A stretch of 64,000 nucleotides of DNA from Shinella sp. PSBB067 (GCF_016839145.1 NZ_CP069303.1:2604001-2668000); one strand, 5' to 3'. Shown: positions 17,273 to 26,276, counted from the stretch's first letter. Notes: a model not told the origin generated them from the letters alone. A program made the numbers and translations.

Positions 17273-18241
17273 CTACCCCGTTTTTCGCGTAAAGGGCGTT
17301 TCCGGCACCGGCGTCAACGCGGCGCCCCGGCCGAACCAGGAAAAGAGATTGTCCACCACGAGATCGGCCATGGCATCGCGCGTCACGACCGAGGCGGAGG
17401 CGACATGCGGCAGCAGCGTGGCGTTCGGCTGAGCGAGCAGCGCCTCCGGCACGTTCGGCTCGTCGTAGAACACGTCGAGGCCCGCGGCGGCGATCACGCC
17501 ATCCTCCAGCGCCGCGGCCAGCGCCGCCTCGTCCACCGTCCAGCCGCGCCCGACATTGATCAGCACGCCGTTTGCCCCGAGCGCCCGCAGGATCGCCGCG
17601 TCGATCGTCCTGTGCGTCTCCGGCGTTTTCGGCACGATGGCGATCAGGATATCGACGGCCTCGGCGAGCGCCGTCAGGGACGGATGGTAGGCATAGGGCA
17701 CGCCCTCGTGCGGCCGGCGCGTGTGATAGGCGATCTCGATGCCGAAGCCTTTCAGCCGCTCGGCGATGGCAAGGCCGATGCGGCCGAGGCCATAGATGCC
17801 GGCCTTGCGCCCGCGCAGGCTGAGCGGCGTCAGCGGGAAGGCGCCCTCGCGCGTCCAGCGCCCCTCGCGCAGCCACGCCTCCGCCTGCGGCAGGCGGCGC
17901 ACGGTGTTGATGAGGAGCCCGATGGCGGTATCCGCCACCTCGTCGTTCAGCACGTCCGGCGTGTTGGTGACGGCGATGCCACGCCCGGCGGCGGCCTGCG
18001 CGTCGATGCCGTCATAGCCGACGCCGAAGCTCGCGATGATCTCCAGCGAAGGCAGATGCTCGATCATCGCAGCGCCGAAGCTGCCCGAAACGGCAACGCC
18101 CGAAATGCTCGCCGCCTCGGAGCGGGCGAGAAGGGAGGGATCCGCCCGGTCGATGCGCACGACGTCGAAGCCCTCCCTCAGACGATCGAGCACCCGCTCG
18201 CGGATCGGGCCGGGCACGAGAATGCGTGTCTTCGACGCCAT
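17273..18241 (-). CDS. D-isomer-specific 2-hydroxyacid dehydrogenase
   Basis: 322 aa. The NAD(P) fold has GLGRIG at residues 151-156 with an arginine pair further on (HTRRPHEG), which favours NADPH. Catalytic residues are present: Arg232 (NVGRGW), Glu261 (YDEPNVP) and His279 (LLPHVAS). It groups with glyoxylate/hydroxypyruvate reductases, reducing 2-keto acids to D-2-hydroxy acids in the cytosol. It lies 29 bp after a LacI-type regulator on the same strand, so the regulator may control it along with itself. Confidence 0.92.
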   Translation of the reverse strand: MASKTRILVPGPIRERVLDRLREGFDVVRIDRADPSLLARSEAASISGVAVSGSFGAAMIEHLPSLEIIASFGVGYDGIDAQAAAGRGIAVTNTPDVLNDEVADTAIGLLINTVRRLPQAEAWLREGRWTREGAFPLTPLSLRGRKAGIYGLGRIGLAIAERLKGFGIEIAYHTRRPHEGVPYAYHPSLTALAEAVDILIAIVPKTPETHRTIDAAILRALGANGVLINVGRGWTVDEAALAAALEDGVIAAAGLDVFYDEPNVPEALLAQPNATLLPHVASASVVTRDAMADLVVDNLFSWFGRGAALTPVPETPFTRKTG

Positions 18242-18270
18242 GGCGAAAACCTCCTTCTGCGACAGCCGCC

Positions 18271-19299
18271 TCAGCCTTCGGGATGCGGCTTCAGCGGTCC
18301 GGTCGATTGCCGGATGCGCATTTCCGGCTTGATGAGATGGATGCCGTCAGGCTCGTGGCTGCCGGAGAGCTTGTCGAGCAGCGCGCGGGCGGCGTTGCGC
18401 CCGACCTCCGACTGGCCGTTCCAGACCGTGGTGAGGGCGGGCGTCGCGATCGCCGCCTCCTCCAGGTCGTCATAGCCGGTGACGGAGACGTCGCGGCCGG
18501 GCACGAGGCCGGCACGGGCGATGCCGTTCATCAGGCCGATGGCCACGAGGTCGTTCCAGCAGACGGCCGCCGTCGGCTTCTGCGGCAGCGAGAGGAAATG
18601 CACCGCCGCCTCGAAGCCGCCCTGCTTGGTGCGGGGGCCCGGGATGCGAAGGCCGGGATCGACCTCGATATTGGCCTTGCGCAGCGCGTTGACATAGCCC
18701 TGGTAGCGGTCGCGCCCGGTGGACGTCTGGTCCGTGCCGCCCACCATGGCGATGGTGCGGTGGCCGAGGCCGATCAGGTGGTTGGTGGCGAGCGAGATGC
18801 CGTAGCTGTCGTCGCCGCGGAAGATCGGCACGTCGAGGCCGTCGATGGAGCGCGCGATCAGGATCGCCGGCATGCCGTTGTCCTCGGCAAGCTGGATGTC
18901 CTCCGGCGGCGTGCCGATGGCCGGCGACATGATCACCCCGTCGCCGCCGAGCTGCAGCAGCGTCTCGACGAAATTGCGCTGCTTCTCGACCGAATCGTAG
19001 TGGTTTGAGAGGATGAAGGTCTGCCGGTCGCGGTCGAGCTCGCTCTCGATGGCCTTCAGGATTTCCGCATAGAACGGATTCATGATGTCGTGCACGACGA
19101 CGCCGATGATGCCCGAGCGGGAGGTGCGAAGGCTCGCTGCGCGGCGGTTGTAGATATAGCCGAGCGCGCGTGCCTGTTCCTTGATCCGGTCCCGCGTCGT
19201 AGCGGCGACAAGAGGACTGTCTCTCAGCGCAAGCGATACCGTCGCCGTGGAAACGCCGAGCGTCTCCGCGATGGTAGAAAGCTTGATTTTCTGTGCCAC
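18271..19299 (-). CDS. LacI-family transcriptional regulator
   Basis: 342 aa. The N-terminal helix-turn-helix and hinge (KLSTIAETLGVSTATVSLAL) are followed by a periplasmic-binding-protein-like effector domain (GIIGVVVHDIMNPFYAEIL to TGYDDLEEAAIATPALTTV). It is likely to repress itself and the adjacent dehydrogenase in response to a sugar or sugar acid. A perfect 15-bp palindrome is found 46 nt upstream of its start at 19346-19360. MarR gene upstream on the same strand ends at 19356, inside that palindrome. Confidence 0.93.
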   Translation of the reverse strand: MAQKIKLSTIAETLGVSTATVSLALRDSPLVAATTRDRIKEQARALGYIYNRRAASLRTSRSGIIGVVVHDIMNPFYAEILKAIESELDRDRQTFILSNHYDSVEKQRNFVETLLQLGGDGVIMSPAIGTPPEDIQLAEDNGMPAILIARSIDGLDVPIFRGDDSYGISLATNHLIGLGHRTIAMVGGTDQTSTGRDRYQGYVNALRKANIEVDPGLRIPGPRTKQGGFEAAVHFLSLPQKPTAAVCWNDLVAIGLMNGIARAGLVPGRDVSVTGYDDLEEAAIATPALTTVWNGQSEVGRNAARALLDKLSGSHEPDGIHLIKPEMRIRQSTGPLKPHPEG

Positions 19300-19345
19300 G
19301 ACCCCTCCCCAAGAACGCGCAGCAACGCGGCTTTAAAACCGTTTA

Positions 19346-19360
19346 TTTAAACAGTTTAAA
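19346..19360. promoter_or_regulatory. Candidate LacI operator TTTAAAC-A-GTTTAAA
   Basis: A perfect 7-bp inverted repeat with a single central base. A degenerate second copy (TTTAAAACCGTTTA) lies 14 bp to the left at 19332-19345. The palindrome contains the stop codon of the MarR gene. Its spacing before the LacI start fits autoregulation. Confidence 0.65.
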
Positions 19361-19886
19361 TGTCCTCGGCAACCGCCTTTTCACCCCGCGTGTCCGGCAT
19401 GGCGGCATGCAGGTTCTCGTCCATGGCGCGCAGCAGCTTGAGGAGATGGCGCACGTCCTTTTCGCTGAAGCCGTCGGCCGCCTGCCGCTCGCTGAGGCGG
19501 CCCGCCTCGGTGATGCGGTCGATGGACGCGCGGCCGGCCTCGGTGAGATGCACGACGGTCAGCCGTCCATCGGTTTCGTCCGGCCTGCGCTCGACGAAGC
19601 CCTGCGCCTCCAGGCGGCCGATGGTGCGCGTCATGGTCGGCGCCTTGACGCCGAGCCGGGCAGCCAGCGCGCCGGCCGTCAGACCGCCCTCTTCGGCGAG
19701 CGCGAGGATCACGCCATCCTGCCCTGCATAAAGGCCGGTCGCCAGGAGATTGCGGGAAAGCACCGTGCGCATCGAGCGCGCCGCATTCACGACGGCGGTG
19801 GCAAGGCCCGTGCCCGAGACATCCTCGTGCGATTTCTTCTTCTTGGCCTTCTTGCCGTCCTTGCCGTCCTTGTGCTTCTTGCCCAT
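19356..19886 (-). CDS. MarR-family transcriptional regulator
   Basis: 176 aa. The winged-helix core is GGLTAGALAARLGVKAPTMTRTIGRLEAQGFVERR followed by the wing DETDGRLTVVHLTEAGR, classic MarR. The first 22 residues form an unusual lysine-rich tail (MGKKHKDGKDGKKAKKKKS). AGGAGG stands 6 nt before the ATG at 19886, which settles the start. It is divergent from the creatininase-family gene with 91 bp between them, so that gene is the obvious candidate target. The ligand is unknown. Confidence 0.92.
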   Translation of the reverse strand: MGKKHKDGKDGKKAKKKKSHEDVSGTGLATAVVNAARSMRTVLSRNLLATGLYAGQDGVILALAEEGGLTAGALAARLGVKAPTMTRTIGRLEAQGFVERRPDETDGRLTVVHLTEAGRASIDRITEAGRLSERQAADGFSEKDVRHLLKLLRAMDENLHAAMPDTRGEKAVAEDI

Positions 19887-19977
19887 GCATCGCCTCCTGC
19901 ACCGCCCTTGCATCGCGGGCGCGGCCTTGTATGACAGAGGAAGAAGGCTGGCGGCAAGTAAGGATCGGAGAGACACC

Positions 19978-20769
19978 ATGGCGCATCCCAGGACGCGATG
20001 GACCGAAAACGACCCCATGCTGGCGCCGGAAGACCGCGCGGACTGGATCGCGGTCCTGCCGCTCGGCGCCCATGAGGGCCACGGCCCGCACCTGCCGCTG
20101 GAAACGGACACATTGATCGCCGAGGGCATCGCCGACAGGCTGATGGCCGCGCTGCCGCCGCACCTGCCCGTCACCGTCCTGCCCGCAGAGCCGGTGGGCT
20201 ACTCGCCCGAGCATCTCGACGTGCCGGGCACCCGCTCGCTCGGCTATGGCGAGGCGGTGGAGCGCTGGCTGCGCATCGCCGAGGACCTCCACCGCTTCGG
20301 CATCCGCAAGCTCGTGCTGCTCAACGCCCATGGCGGCAATTCACCCTTGATGACCATCGTCGCGACCGAGGCGCGCATCCGGCTCGACATGCTCGTCGTC
20401 GCCACCGCCTGGACGCGCTTCGGCCAGCCGGAGGGCTGGATTTCGCCGGAAAACAAGGCCATCGACATCCACGGCGGAGACATAGAAACCTCCGTCATGC
20501 TCGCCCTCCACCCCGAGCTGGTCCGCATGGACAAGGCCGAGCGCTTCGGCTCGCGCCAGGCGGAGTTCGCCGCGCGCTTTGCGCATCTGCGCGCCTATGG
20601 TCCGCATGCCTTTGGCTGGAAGATGTCCGACCTCAACCCGAAGGGTGCGGCCGGCGATGCCGCCGCCGCGACGGCGGAAAAGGGAGAGCAACTCATCGCC
20701 CATGCCGTTCGCGGCCTCGTCGCCCTCCTCGAGGACGTCGCCGCCTTCGACGCGGATGCGCTCCGCTGA
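19978..20769 (+). CDS. Creatininase-family amidohydrolase
   Basis: 263 aa. LPLGAHEGHGPHLPLETD is the metal-binding signature of the creatininase fold (Glu, His and Asp ligands), supported by LLNAHGGNS and AIDIHGGDIETS. Members are zinc or manganese hydrolases of cyclic amides and include creatininase, MftE and riboflavin-pathway ArfB enzymes. No mycofactocin genes are near. The ATG at 19978 follows a GGAG box; an extended frame from 19750 overlaps the MarR gene and is rejected. A MarR regulator is divergently adjacent. Confidence 0.88.
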   Translation: MAHPRTRWTENDPMLAPEDRADWIAVLPLGAHEGHGPHLPLETDTLIAEGIADRLMAALPPHLPVTVLPAEPVGYSPEHLDVPGTRSLGYGEAVERWLRIAEDLHRFGIRKLVLLNAHGGNSPLMTIVATEARIRLDMLVVATAWTRFGQPEGWISPENKAIDIHGGDIETSVMLALHPELVRMDKAERFGSRQAEFAARFAHLRAYGPHAFGWKMSDLNPKGAAGDAAAATAEKGEQLIAHAVRGLVALLEDVAAFDADALR

Positions 20770-20868
20770 CCGCGAAACGTCGCGTCCGGGATTTGCGCTG
20801 GCCCTTGCGATCTCCTATATCAGTCGCCGACCGGACGCTTGGCGTCCCCGTACCCGTTCGAGGTTCCC

Positions 20869-21993
20869 ATGACCGAAACAGCCCTTCCCAAGCCCATTCC
20901 CGTCACCGTGCTCACCGGTTATCTCGGCGCCGGCAAGACGACGCTGCTGAACCGCATCCTCACCGACAACCACGGCAAGAAATATGCCGTCATCGTCAAC
21001 GAGTTCGGCGAGATCGGCATCGACAACGACCTGATCGTCGAGTCGGACGAGGAAATCTACGAAATGAACAACGGCTGCATCTGCTGCACCGTGCGCGGCG
21101 ACCTGATCCGCGTGGTGGAAGGCCTGATGCGCCGCCCCGGCCGCTTCGACGCCATCATCGTCGAGACCACCGGCCTTGCCGATCCGGTACCGGTCGCCCA
21201 GACCTTCTTCATGGACGACGACGTGCGCCAGAAGACCGAGCTCGACGCCGTGGTGGCCCTCGTCGACGCCAAGCACCTGCCGCTGCGCCTGAAGGACAGC
21301 CGCGAGGCCGAGGACCAGATCGCCTTTGCCGACGTCGTGCTGATCAACAAGACCGACCTCGTGAGCCCCGAAGAACTCGCCCGGGTCGAGGCCACGGTGC
21401 GCGCCATCAACCCGTCCGCCCGCATCCACCGCACGACCCGCTCGGAGATCGACCTCACCAAGGTTCTCGACCAGGGTGCGTTCAACCTGGAACGCGCGCT
21501 GGAGAACGATCCGCATTTCCTCGACCACGATCACCCGGACCATGTCTGCGGCCCCGATTGCGGCCATGACCATCATCACCATGATCACGACCACGATCAC
21601 CACCATCATGATCATGATCATGATCACGACCATCACCACCACGACCATGGCCACCATCACCACGACCACGGCGTCTCGCCGATCCATGACGTGACGGTGC
21701 AGTCGATCTCGCTGCGCGGCGGCGAGATGAACCCCGAGCGCTTCTTCCCCTGGATCCAGAAGATCACACAGACGGACGGCCCGAACATCCTGCGCCTCAA
21801 GGGCATCATCGCCTTTGCCGGCGATGACGAGCGCTATGTCGTGCAGGGCGTGCACATGATCGTCGAGGGCGACCACCAGCGCGCCTGGAAGGATGGCGAG
21901 ACGCGCGAAAGCCGCCTCGTCTTCATCGGCCGCGATCTCGACCGCGAGAAGATCGAGCGCACGTTCAAGGCCTGCGAGGCGCAGAAAGCATGA
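20869..21993 (+). CDS. COG0523/CobW-family GTPase, putative zinc metallochaperone
   Basis: 374 aa. The P-loop is GYLGAGKT (residues 17-24), the CxCC metal site is Cys70-x-Cys72-Cys73, and INKTDL is the guanine motif. Between the GTPase and the C-terminal CobW_C domain lies a His/Asp-rich loop of about 45 residues. Such G3E GTPases deliver Zn (or Co) to target enzymes at low metal. No clear Zur box could be found upstream. The WD40 gene starts 31 bp later and is probably co-transcribed, an arrangement I believe recurs in rhizobia. Confidence 0.92.
   Translation: MTETALPKPIPVTVLTGYLGAGKTTLLNRILTDNHGKKYAVIVNEFGEIGIDNDLIVESDEEIYEMNNGCICCTVRGDLIRVVEGLMRRPGRFDAIIVETTGLADPVPVAQTFFMDDDVRQKTELDAVVALVDAKHLPLRLKDSREAEDQIAFADVVLINKTDLVSPEELARVEATVRAINPSARIHRTTRSEIDLTKVLDQGAFNLERALENDPHFLDHDHPDHVCGPDCGHDHHHHDHDHDHHHHDHDHDHDHHHHDHGHHHHDHGVSPIHDVTVQSISLRGGEMNPERFFPWIQKITQTDGPNILRLKGIIAFAGDDERYVVQGVHMIVEGDHQRAWKDGETRESRLVFIGRDLDREKIERTFKACEAQKA
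21564..21671 (+). repeat. Low-complexity CAT/GAC repeat encoding the His loop
   Basis: About 108 bp of imperfect trinucleotide and hexanucleotide repeats (cat, cac, gac, gat) inside the COG0523 GTPase gene. They encode blocks of HHHHDHDHD. Such tracts are prone to slippage, so loop length may differ between strains. Confidence 0.85.
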
Positions 21994-22024
21994 TGCCGGA
22001 AAGCGTGAAGGAAAAGACCCGATA

Positions 22025-23014
22025 ATGCCGACAGTCGCGCCTCTCGATCTCGACGGCCACGTCATTGCGGCCGCCTTCCTCGGCGACGTGCCGTTCTTCG
22101 CCACCGCCTCCGGCGCCATCCACCGCCTCGACCAGGGCGAGAAGGTCACCGAGGCGCATGACGGCCTGCTCGCCTGCGTGCGCGACGAGGCGAACGACAC
22201 GCTGATAACAGGCGGCGAGGACGGCAAGGTGCTGCGCATCGCCGCCGACGGCAGCGCGACGCTTCTGGCCGAAGTGCCGCGCAAGTGGATCTCCGTCGTC
22301 GCCGCCGGTCCGCAGGGCGCCGTCGGCTTCGCGGAAGGCCGCACCGCGCGCGTTCGCCTTGCCGACGGCACGATCAGGGAATTCACCGAGGGCCGCTCGG
22401 TCGAGGGCATCGCGTTTGCGCCGAAGGGCCTGCGCATCGGCGCCGCCCGCTACAACGGCGCATCGCTGCACTGGGTCGCCATGGCCGCCCCGCCGGTCGA
22501 TCTCGAATGGAAGGGCGCGCATACCGGCATCACCTTCTCGCCGGACGGCCGCTTCGTCGTCACCAGCATGCAGGAAAACGCCCTGCACGGCTGGAAGCTC
22601 GATGCCAAGCCCGGCGCCGAGACCCGCCACATGCGCATGACCGGCTATCCGGCCAAGGTGAAGTCGCTCTCCTGGTCCGCCAAGGGCAAGTGGCTCGCCT
22701 CCTCCGGCGCACCCGCCGCCATCGTCTGGCCCTTCTCGGCCAAGGACGGCCCGATGGGCAAGCCGCCGCTGGAACTCGGCACCCGCGCCGACGTCATGGT
22801 GACTTCCGTCGCCTGCCATCCGGGCGAGGACGTCGTCGCCATCGGCTATTCCGACGGCATGGTGCTCGCCGCCCGCTTCGCCGACAGCCGCGAAGTGCTG
22901 CTGCGCCGGCCCGGCAAGGGCGCCGTCACCTCCATGGCCTGGAGCCGCAACGGCAAGCTCCTCGCCTTCGCCAGCGACGCCGGCGATTGCGGGCTGATCG
23001 ATCTCGCCGGCTGA
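22025..23014 (+). CDS. WD40-repeat protein
   Basis: 329 aa. Repeated beta-propeller blades can be seen, such as HTGITFSPDGRFVVTSMQ, KSLSWSAKGKWLASSG, TSVACHPGEDVVAIGY and TSMAWSRNGKLLAFAS, which fit a seven-bladed propeller. No signal peptide, so it should be cytoplasmic and act as an interaction platform. It directly follows the COG0523 GTPase (31 bp) with a modest ribosome site GAAGGAAAAG. The pairing suggests work in the same metal-handling process, but the mechanism is unknown. Confidence 0.85.
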   Translation: MPTVAPLDLDGHVIAAAFLGDVPFFATASGAIHRLDQGEKVTEAHDGLLACVRDEANDTLITGGEDGKVLRIAADGSATLLAEVPRKWISVVAAGPQGAVGFAEGRTARVRLADGTIREFTEGRSVEGIAFAPKGLRIGAARYNGASLHWVAMAAPPVDLEWKGAHTGITFSPDGRFVVTSMQENALHGWKLDAKPGAETRHMRMTGYPAKVKSLSWSAKGKWLASSGAPAAIVWPFSAKDGPMGKPPLELGTRADVMVTSVACHPGEDVVAIGYSDGMVLAARFADSREVLLRRPGKGAVTSMAWSRNGKLLAFASDAGDCGLIDLAG

Positions 23015-23027
23015 ACCCATGCGAAAA

Positions 23028-23051
23028 CCCGGGAGAGCAAGCTCTCCCGGG
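23028..23051. terminator. Bidirectional hairpin between WD40 gene and small exported protein
   Basis: Perfect 10-bp stem CCCGGGAGAG/CTCTCCCGGG with a CAAG loop. On the minus strand it is followed by TTTTCGC, so it best terminates the minus-strand gene at 23087; it can also stop the WD40 transcript. Confidence 0.8.
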
Positions 23052-23086
23052 CCTACTGGCCGCAGGGGCAGGGCGGGAAGGTGCGG

Positions 23087-23392
23087 TCAGTGTTTGCGGG
23101 ACTTGCAGCCGCAGTCGCTGCCGCCGAGGATGCCGAGGGCATTGCCGTTCAGGATGCCGGACAGCGTGCCATTGAGATTGTTGCTCAGCACGCCGTTCAG
23201 AACCTTGTTGCCGTCGTTGTCGCTGAGGACGTTACCGACGCCGATGCTGGGGGCGATCACGATGCCGCCGGTCTTGGTCTTGTTGCCGCTGAGGATGCCG
23301 AGGCCGAGCAGGCCGCCGGCCGAAGCCTGGCCGGCGCCGGCAAGGGCGATGACGGTTGCGATGGCGATGGCGATGATGCGGGTCTTGTTCAT
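23087..23392 (-). CDS. Small Gly/Asn-rich exported protein, unknown family
   Basis: 101 aa. The signal peptide (MNKTRIIAIAIATVIALAGAGQASA-G) ends in a good AxA site. The mature chain is low in complexity, with a recurring L-S/N-x-N/G pattern (VLNGVLSNNLNGTLSG) that may form a stack of short strands, and ends CGCKSRKH. I do not recognise the family; a surface or matrix peptide is a guess. GGAG precedes the ATG. It has its own terminator and an AT-rich upstream region of about 250 bp shared with the divergent outer-membrane gene. Confidence 0.7.
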   Translation of the reverse strand: MNKTRIIAIAIATVIALAGAGQASAGGLLGLGILSGNKTKTGGIVIAPSIGVGNVLSDNDGNKVLNGVLSNNLNGTLSGILNGNALGILGGSDCGCKSRKH

Positions 23393-23641
23393 GCTCTCTC
23401 TCCTTTGGTTGCACACCTCTTGGATGCACAATCAAGGGTAATATGAACTTCGATTTACTCAACCCGATTTCCCAATCATAGCAAATAGTTAACCATAATA
23501 AAGACAAGTTTAACGAATCCCTACCGGACACAACTCCAGGTGATTTAGTTTGCATTTGTCAGGTTAAAATCAACCAATGAGGGAATTTTTAACCATGCAA
23601 CCCTAGGATTCCGTTTCAGAAACGGACAGGGGCAAATTCCG

Positions 23642-24808
23642 ATGGGCTTGTTTCGCGGCCTCCTTTGTGCGGTTTTCGTAGCCGCCTTCTGCAACCCGGC
23701 AAACGCCGACTCAACCATCGATTACAGCGTCGGTGGCGGCTGGACCGGGAACGTCTTCAGGGATCCGTCCGCTCTTTCCTCTCCATTCACCGAGGCCAAG
23801 CTCTCCCTGCGTGGCAGCCTGGCGCTGGAGGACTCCGAATTCGCCTACGGGCTGAATGCGAGCGCCAGGCGCCTCGCCCGCTACCGTTTCGCCGACGAGC
23901 GGCGGGTCGGCGTCGAATTCGGCCTCGACCGCGATCTGGGCGAGGCGGTGAAGCTCACCCTCAGGGGCGGCATCGAGCACCGGCAGGAAGGCGACCTCTT
24001 CCTCGCCCTGCCGGGGCTCTTGATCGGCTACCGGAAGGCCGAGGTCGCCGCCGCCGCCAGCGCCGGGATCACCGTGGAGCACGCAGGCGGCAAGAGCCGT
24101 CTTGTCGCCGCCCTGTCCAGCCTGCACCGGGGAAAGGCACGCTTCACCCTGCCCGCCCTTCCGCACACCCGGCTCGAAGCGGACAACCGGCTGCTCGATC
24201 TCACCGGCGGCCATATCCGCCCGCTTCTCGGCGGCGAGGCGGGCATTACGCTGCAATACCGCACGAACCGCATTCCGGCCGGCCAGCAGCATCCGCTCGA
24301 CCGCTTCCCGGCAGAGACCTTGCGCGGTTCCCTGGCCTATGGACGCGCCTTCGGCGACGGCATCACGCTGATGGCGGAGGCAGGCATCGTGCGCGTCGGC
24401 AGCCCCGAGCTCGGCCTGACGGTCGGCCGCACCCGGCCCTTCCTGAAGGCGGAACTCGCCATCCCGCTCCCTCGGGACACCGTTTTCAAGGCGAAGTTCG
24501 GGCGCGACATACAGCTCGCCGACATCGACGACCCGCTTGGCGAGGACGTGCGCACCGCAGGCCTGTCGCTGGAAACGGCGCTGACGGAACGGCTGAAGCT
24601 CGCCCTCGCCTACGAGCAGGCCCGCAGCGACTGGCTTTATTACGATTATCGCACGCGCACGACCGCGACGACCGCGACCCTCACCTATACGCTCGCAAAG
24701 GGTGCCGCCGCGGCGCTGGAATACAGCCACCTCGTGCGCCGCGAAACGGACAAGGCCGCCGGCTTCAGGGTCGACGGCCTTGCGATGCGGTTTTCGGGAT
24801 CGTTCTGA
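23642..24808 (+). CDS. Putative outer-membrane beta-barrel protein
   Basis: 388 aa. MGLFRGLLCAVFVAAFCNPANA is a Sec signal peptide. The rest consists of alternating amphipathic strands, for example EFAYGLNASARRLARYRF and VKLTLRGGIEHRQ, and the last residue is phenylalanine (MRFSGSF), the classical signal for BAM-mediated insertion. About 16-18 strands could fit. Substrate is unknown. Its promoter lies in the AT-rich spacer 23393-23641, divergent from the Gly/Asn-rich exported protein. It ends 4 bp from the convergent gene at 24813. Confidence 0.75.
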   Translation: MGLFRGLLCAVFVAAFCNPANADSTIDYSVGGGWTGNVFRDPSALSSPFTEAKLSLRGSLALEDSEFAYGLNASARRLARYRFADERRVGVEFGLDRDLGEAVKLTLRGGIEHRQEGDLFLALPGLLIGYRKAEVAAAASAGITVEHAGGKSRLVAALSSLHRGKARFTLPALPHTRLEADNRLLDLTGGHIRPLLGGEAGITLQYRTNRIPAGQQHPLDRFPAETLRGSLAYGRAFGDGITLMAEAGIVRVGSPELGLTVGRTRPFLKAELAIPLPRDTVFKAKFGRDIQLADIDDPLGEDVRTAGLSLETALTERLKLALAYEQARSDWLYYDYRTRTTATTATLTYTLAKGAAAALEYSHLVRRETDKAAGFRVDGLAMRFSGSF

Positions 24809-24812
24809 GCGA

Positions 24813-25259
24813 TCACCATTCGAGTTCGAGATGCGGCCTGCCGTTGGAGGTCTTCTCGGTCGTCCGCCCCGTCTCGTCGACGGTGCACGTCACGCGGTGG
24901 CGGAAGGCCGAGAAGCTTTCGAAGGTGACCACGTCCACCGGCTCGTCGAAACGCAGGGTCATGCGGTAGCGGCCGGGCTGGCTCGTCACCGCCTGCACGC
25001 CCAGCACCTCGGCATCGAACGGCTGGCCAAGATAATGACCGCGCACGCGCGCGCCCAGCATCCAGGGATCGAAGGGCGGCCGGTTGCCGACGGCCGCATG
25101 CAGCGTGTTCCAGTCGCGAAAGCCGTATTGCGCGGCGATGAGCTCGAGCGCGCGGGAATGGGAAATGTCCTGCCCCTCGGCGGAAAAGCGCGCGCGCAGC
25201 CGCCTTGCCTGGTCCTTCAGGGCATCGAGGGAGGGTAGTGGCGTCGATGATGGACGCAT
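24813..25259 (-). CDS. Glyoxalase-superfamily-like domain protein
   Basis: 148 aa from ATG 25259 (MRPSSTPLPS), which has GGAG 7 nt upstream. The N-terminal SLDALKDQARRLRARF followed by SRALELIAAQYGFRDWNT is the helical segment found in a rhizobial glyoxalase-superfamily group. The second half (RVRGHYLGQPFDAEVLGV) may be a small beta domain. It has no complete metal site that I can see. Function is unknown. Codon use is ordinary. Confidence 0.6.
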   Translation of the reverse strand: MRPSSTPLPSLDALKDQARRLRARFSAEGQDISHSRALELIAAQYGFRDWNTLHAAVGNRPPFDPWMLGARVRGHYLGQPFDAEVLGVQAVTSQPGRYRMTLRFDEPVDVVTFESFSAFRHRVTCTVDETGRTTEKTSNGRPHLELEW

Positions 25260-25420
25260 GTCGGAACTCCAGTCGTGGCATGCGTCGTTTCGGAGGGGGC
25301 CCGCATTGCCACCGGTTCGCATGCGTGATGCTGGAAGACCGATCGATTCTGGAGAGACTTCACCAAAGCTTGCGCTCGCGGACGGCAGGGGCTCTCACCC
25401 TCCGCCTGTACATAGGATGT

Positions 25421-25450
25421 CGCGGCCGGAGTGTCAAATCCCCGGCCGCG
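25421..25450 (-). terminator. Weak hairpin after ompW
   Basis: A 9-bp stem CGCGGCCGG/CCGGCCGCG with a 12-nt loop lies about 50 nt past the ompW stop. It has no T-run, so it may mark a rho-dependent end or simply be a GC palindrome. Confidence 0.35.
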
Positions 25451-25501
25451 TTGATGGATAAGCCTGGAAACCCGCCTCAGTGAAGCAGGTCCTTCCCCTG
25501 C

Positions 25502-26191
25502 TCAGAAGCGGTAGGTCACGCCCGTGCCGATCAGCCAGGGATTGAGCTTGGCCTTGCCGGTGAGGGGCGCACCGCCCATATTGACCTTCCACTCCGGTTC
25601 GAGGAACAGCTTCTTCACGTCGAAGTTCATGCCCCAGTGGTCGTCCAGCATGTAGTCGAAGCCCACCTGAAGCGCCGCACCCAGCGTATTCTTCACGTCG
25701 AGGTCCGTGAAAGCGCCGGAACCGGACTGGTGGTAGAACAGCGAGTAGTTCACGCCCGCGCCGACATAGGGCTTGAAGGCGCCGAGATCGGTGAAATGAT
25801 ATTGCAGCGTCAATGTCGGCGGCAGCAGCCAGGTCTTGCCCACCTTGCCGAGGCCGGCAATCGAGCCGTCGGCCGTCACATTCGCATAGGTCGTACCGAG
25901 AATGAGTTCGGCGGCGATATTGTCCGTGAAGAAGTAGGAGATGTCGAGTTCCGGCACCACCGTATCCGAGAAGGACAGGTCGGATCCGGGTATCCCGTCG
26001 ACGAAGCCGCTGTTCTCGGTTATCACGCCGAGGCCGCGCACGCGGATCTGCCACGGGCTCTTCGCCGCGACGTCGATCGTCGCCTCCGGCGGCGCCATGC
26101 GTTCGGCGAGGTCAGCCGCGTGCAGCGGGCTTGCGATAGCGGCCAGGCTGAGGGCGGCGGCGCCCAGCATGCCCATACCCATATTCTTCAT
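25502..26191 (-). CDS. ompW: OmpW-family outer-membrane protein
   Basis: 229 aa. Signal peptide MKNMGMGMLGAAALSLAAIA...LHAAD, then an eight-stranded barrel with OmpW hallmarks: PWQIRVRGLGVITE at the start, LPPTLTLQYHFTDLGAFKPY, GVNYSLFY and the end WLIGTGVTYRF with terminal Phe. OmpW forms narrow hydrophobic channels and is linked with stress and oxygen shifts in other bacteria. A perfect TTGA-N6-TCAA site lies 66-85 nt before its start codon. Confidence 0.93.
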   Translation of the reverse strand: MKNMGMGMLGAAALSLAAIASPLHAADLAERMAPPEATIDVAAKSPWQIRVRGLGVITENSGFVDGIPGSDLSFSDTVVPELDISYFFTDNIAAELILGTTYANVTADGSIAGLGKVGKTWLLPPTLTLQYHFTDLGAFKPYVGAGVNYSLFYHQSGSGAFTDLDVKNTLGAALQVGFDYMLDDHWGMNFDVKKLFLEPEWKVNMGGAPLTGKAKLNPWLIGTGVTYRF

Positions 26192-26256
26192 GTCGTCTCT
26201 CCATCAGTCACGACTCTTCTTTGCGGCGTGACTATGAAGCGGCCGGAAGGCCTAAC

Positions 26257-26276
26257 CATTTGAGATGAATCAAATG
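26257..26276. promoter_or_regulatory. FNR/FixK-type binding site upstream of ompW
   Basis: CATTTGAGATGAATCAAATG: perfect 7-bp arms with a 6-bp centre, containing the CRP/FNR core TTGA-N6-TCAA. It lies 66-85 nt before the ompW start. E. coli ompW is known to be FNR-controlled, which agrees with the location. Confidence 0.75.
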
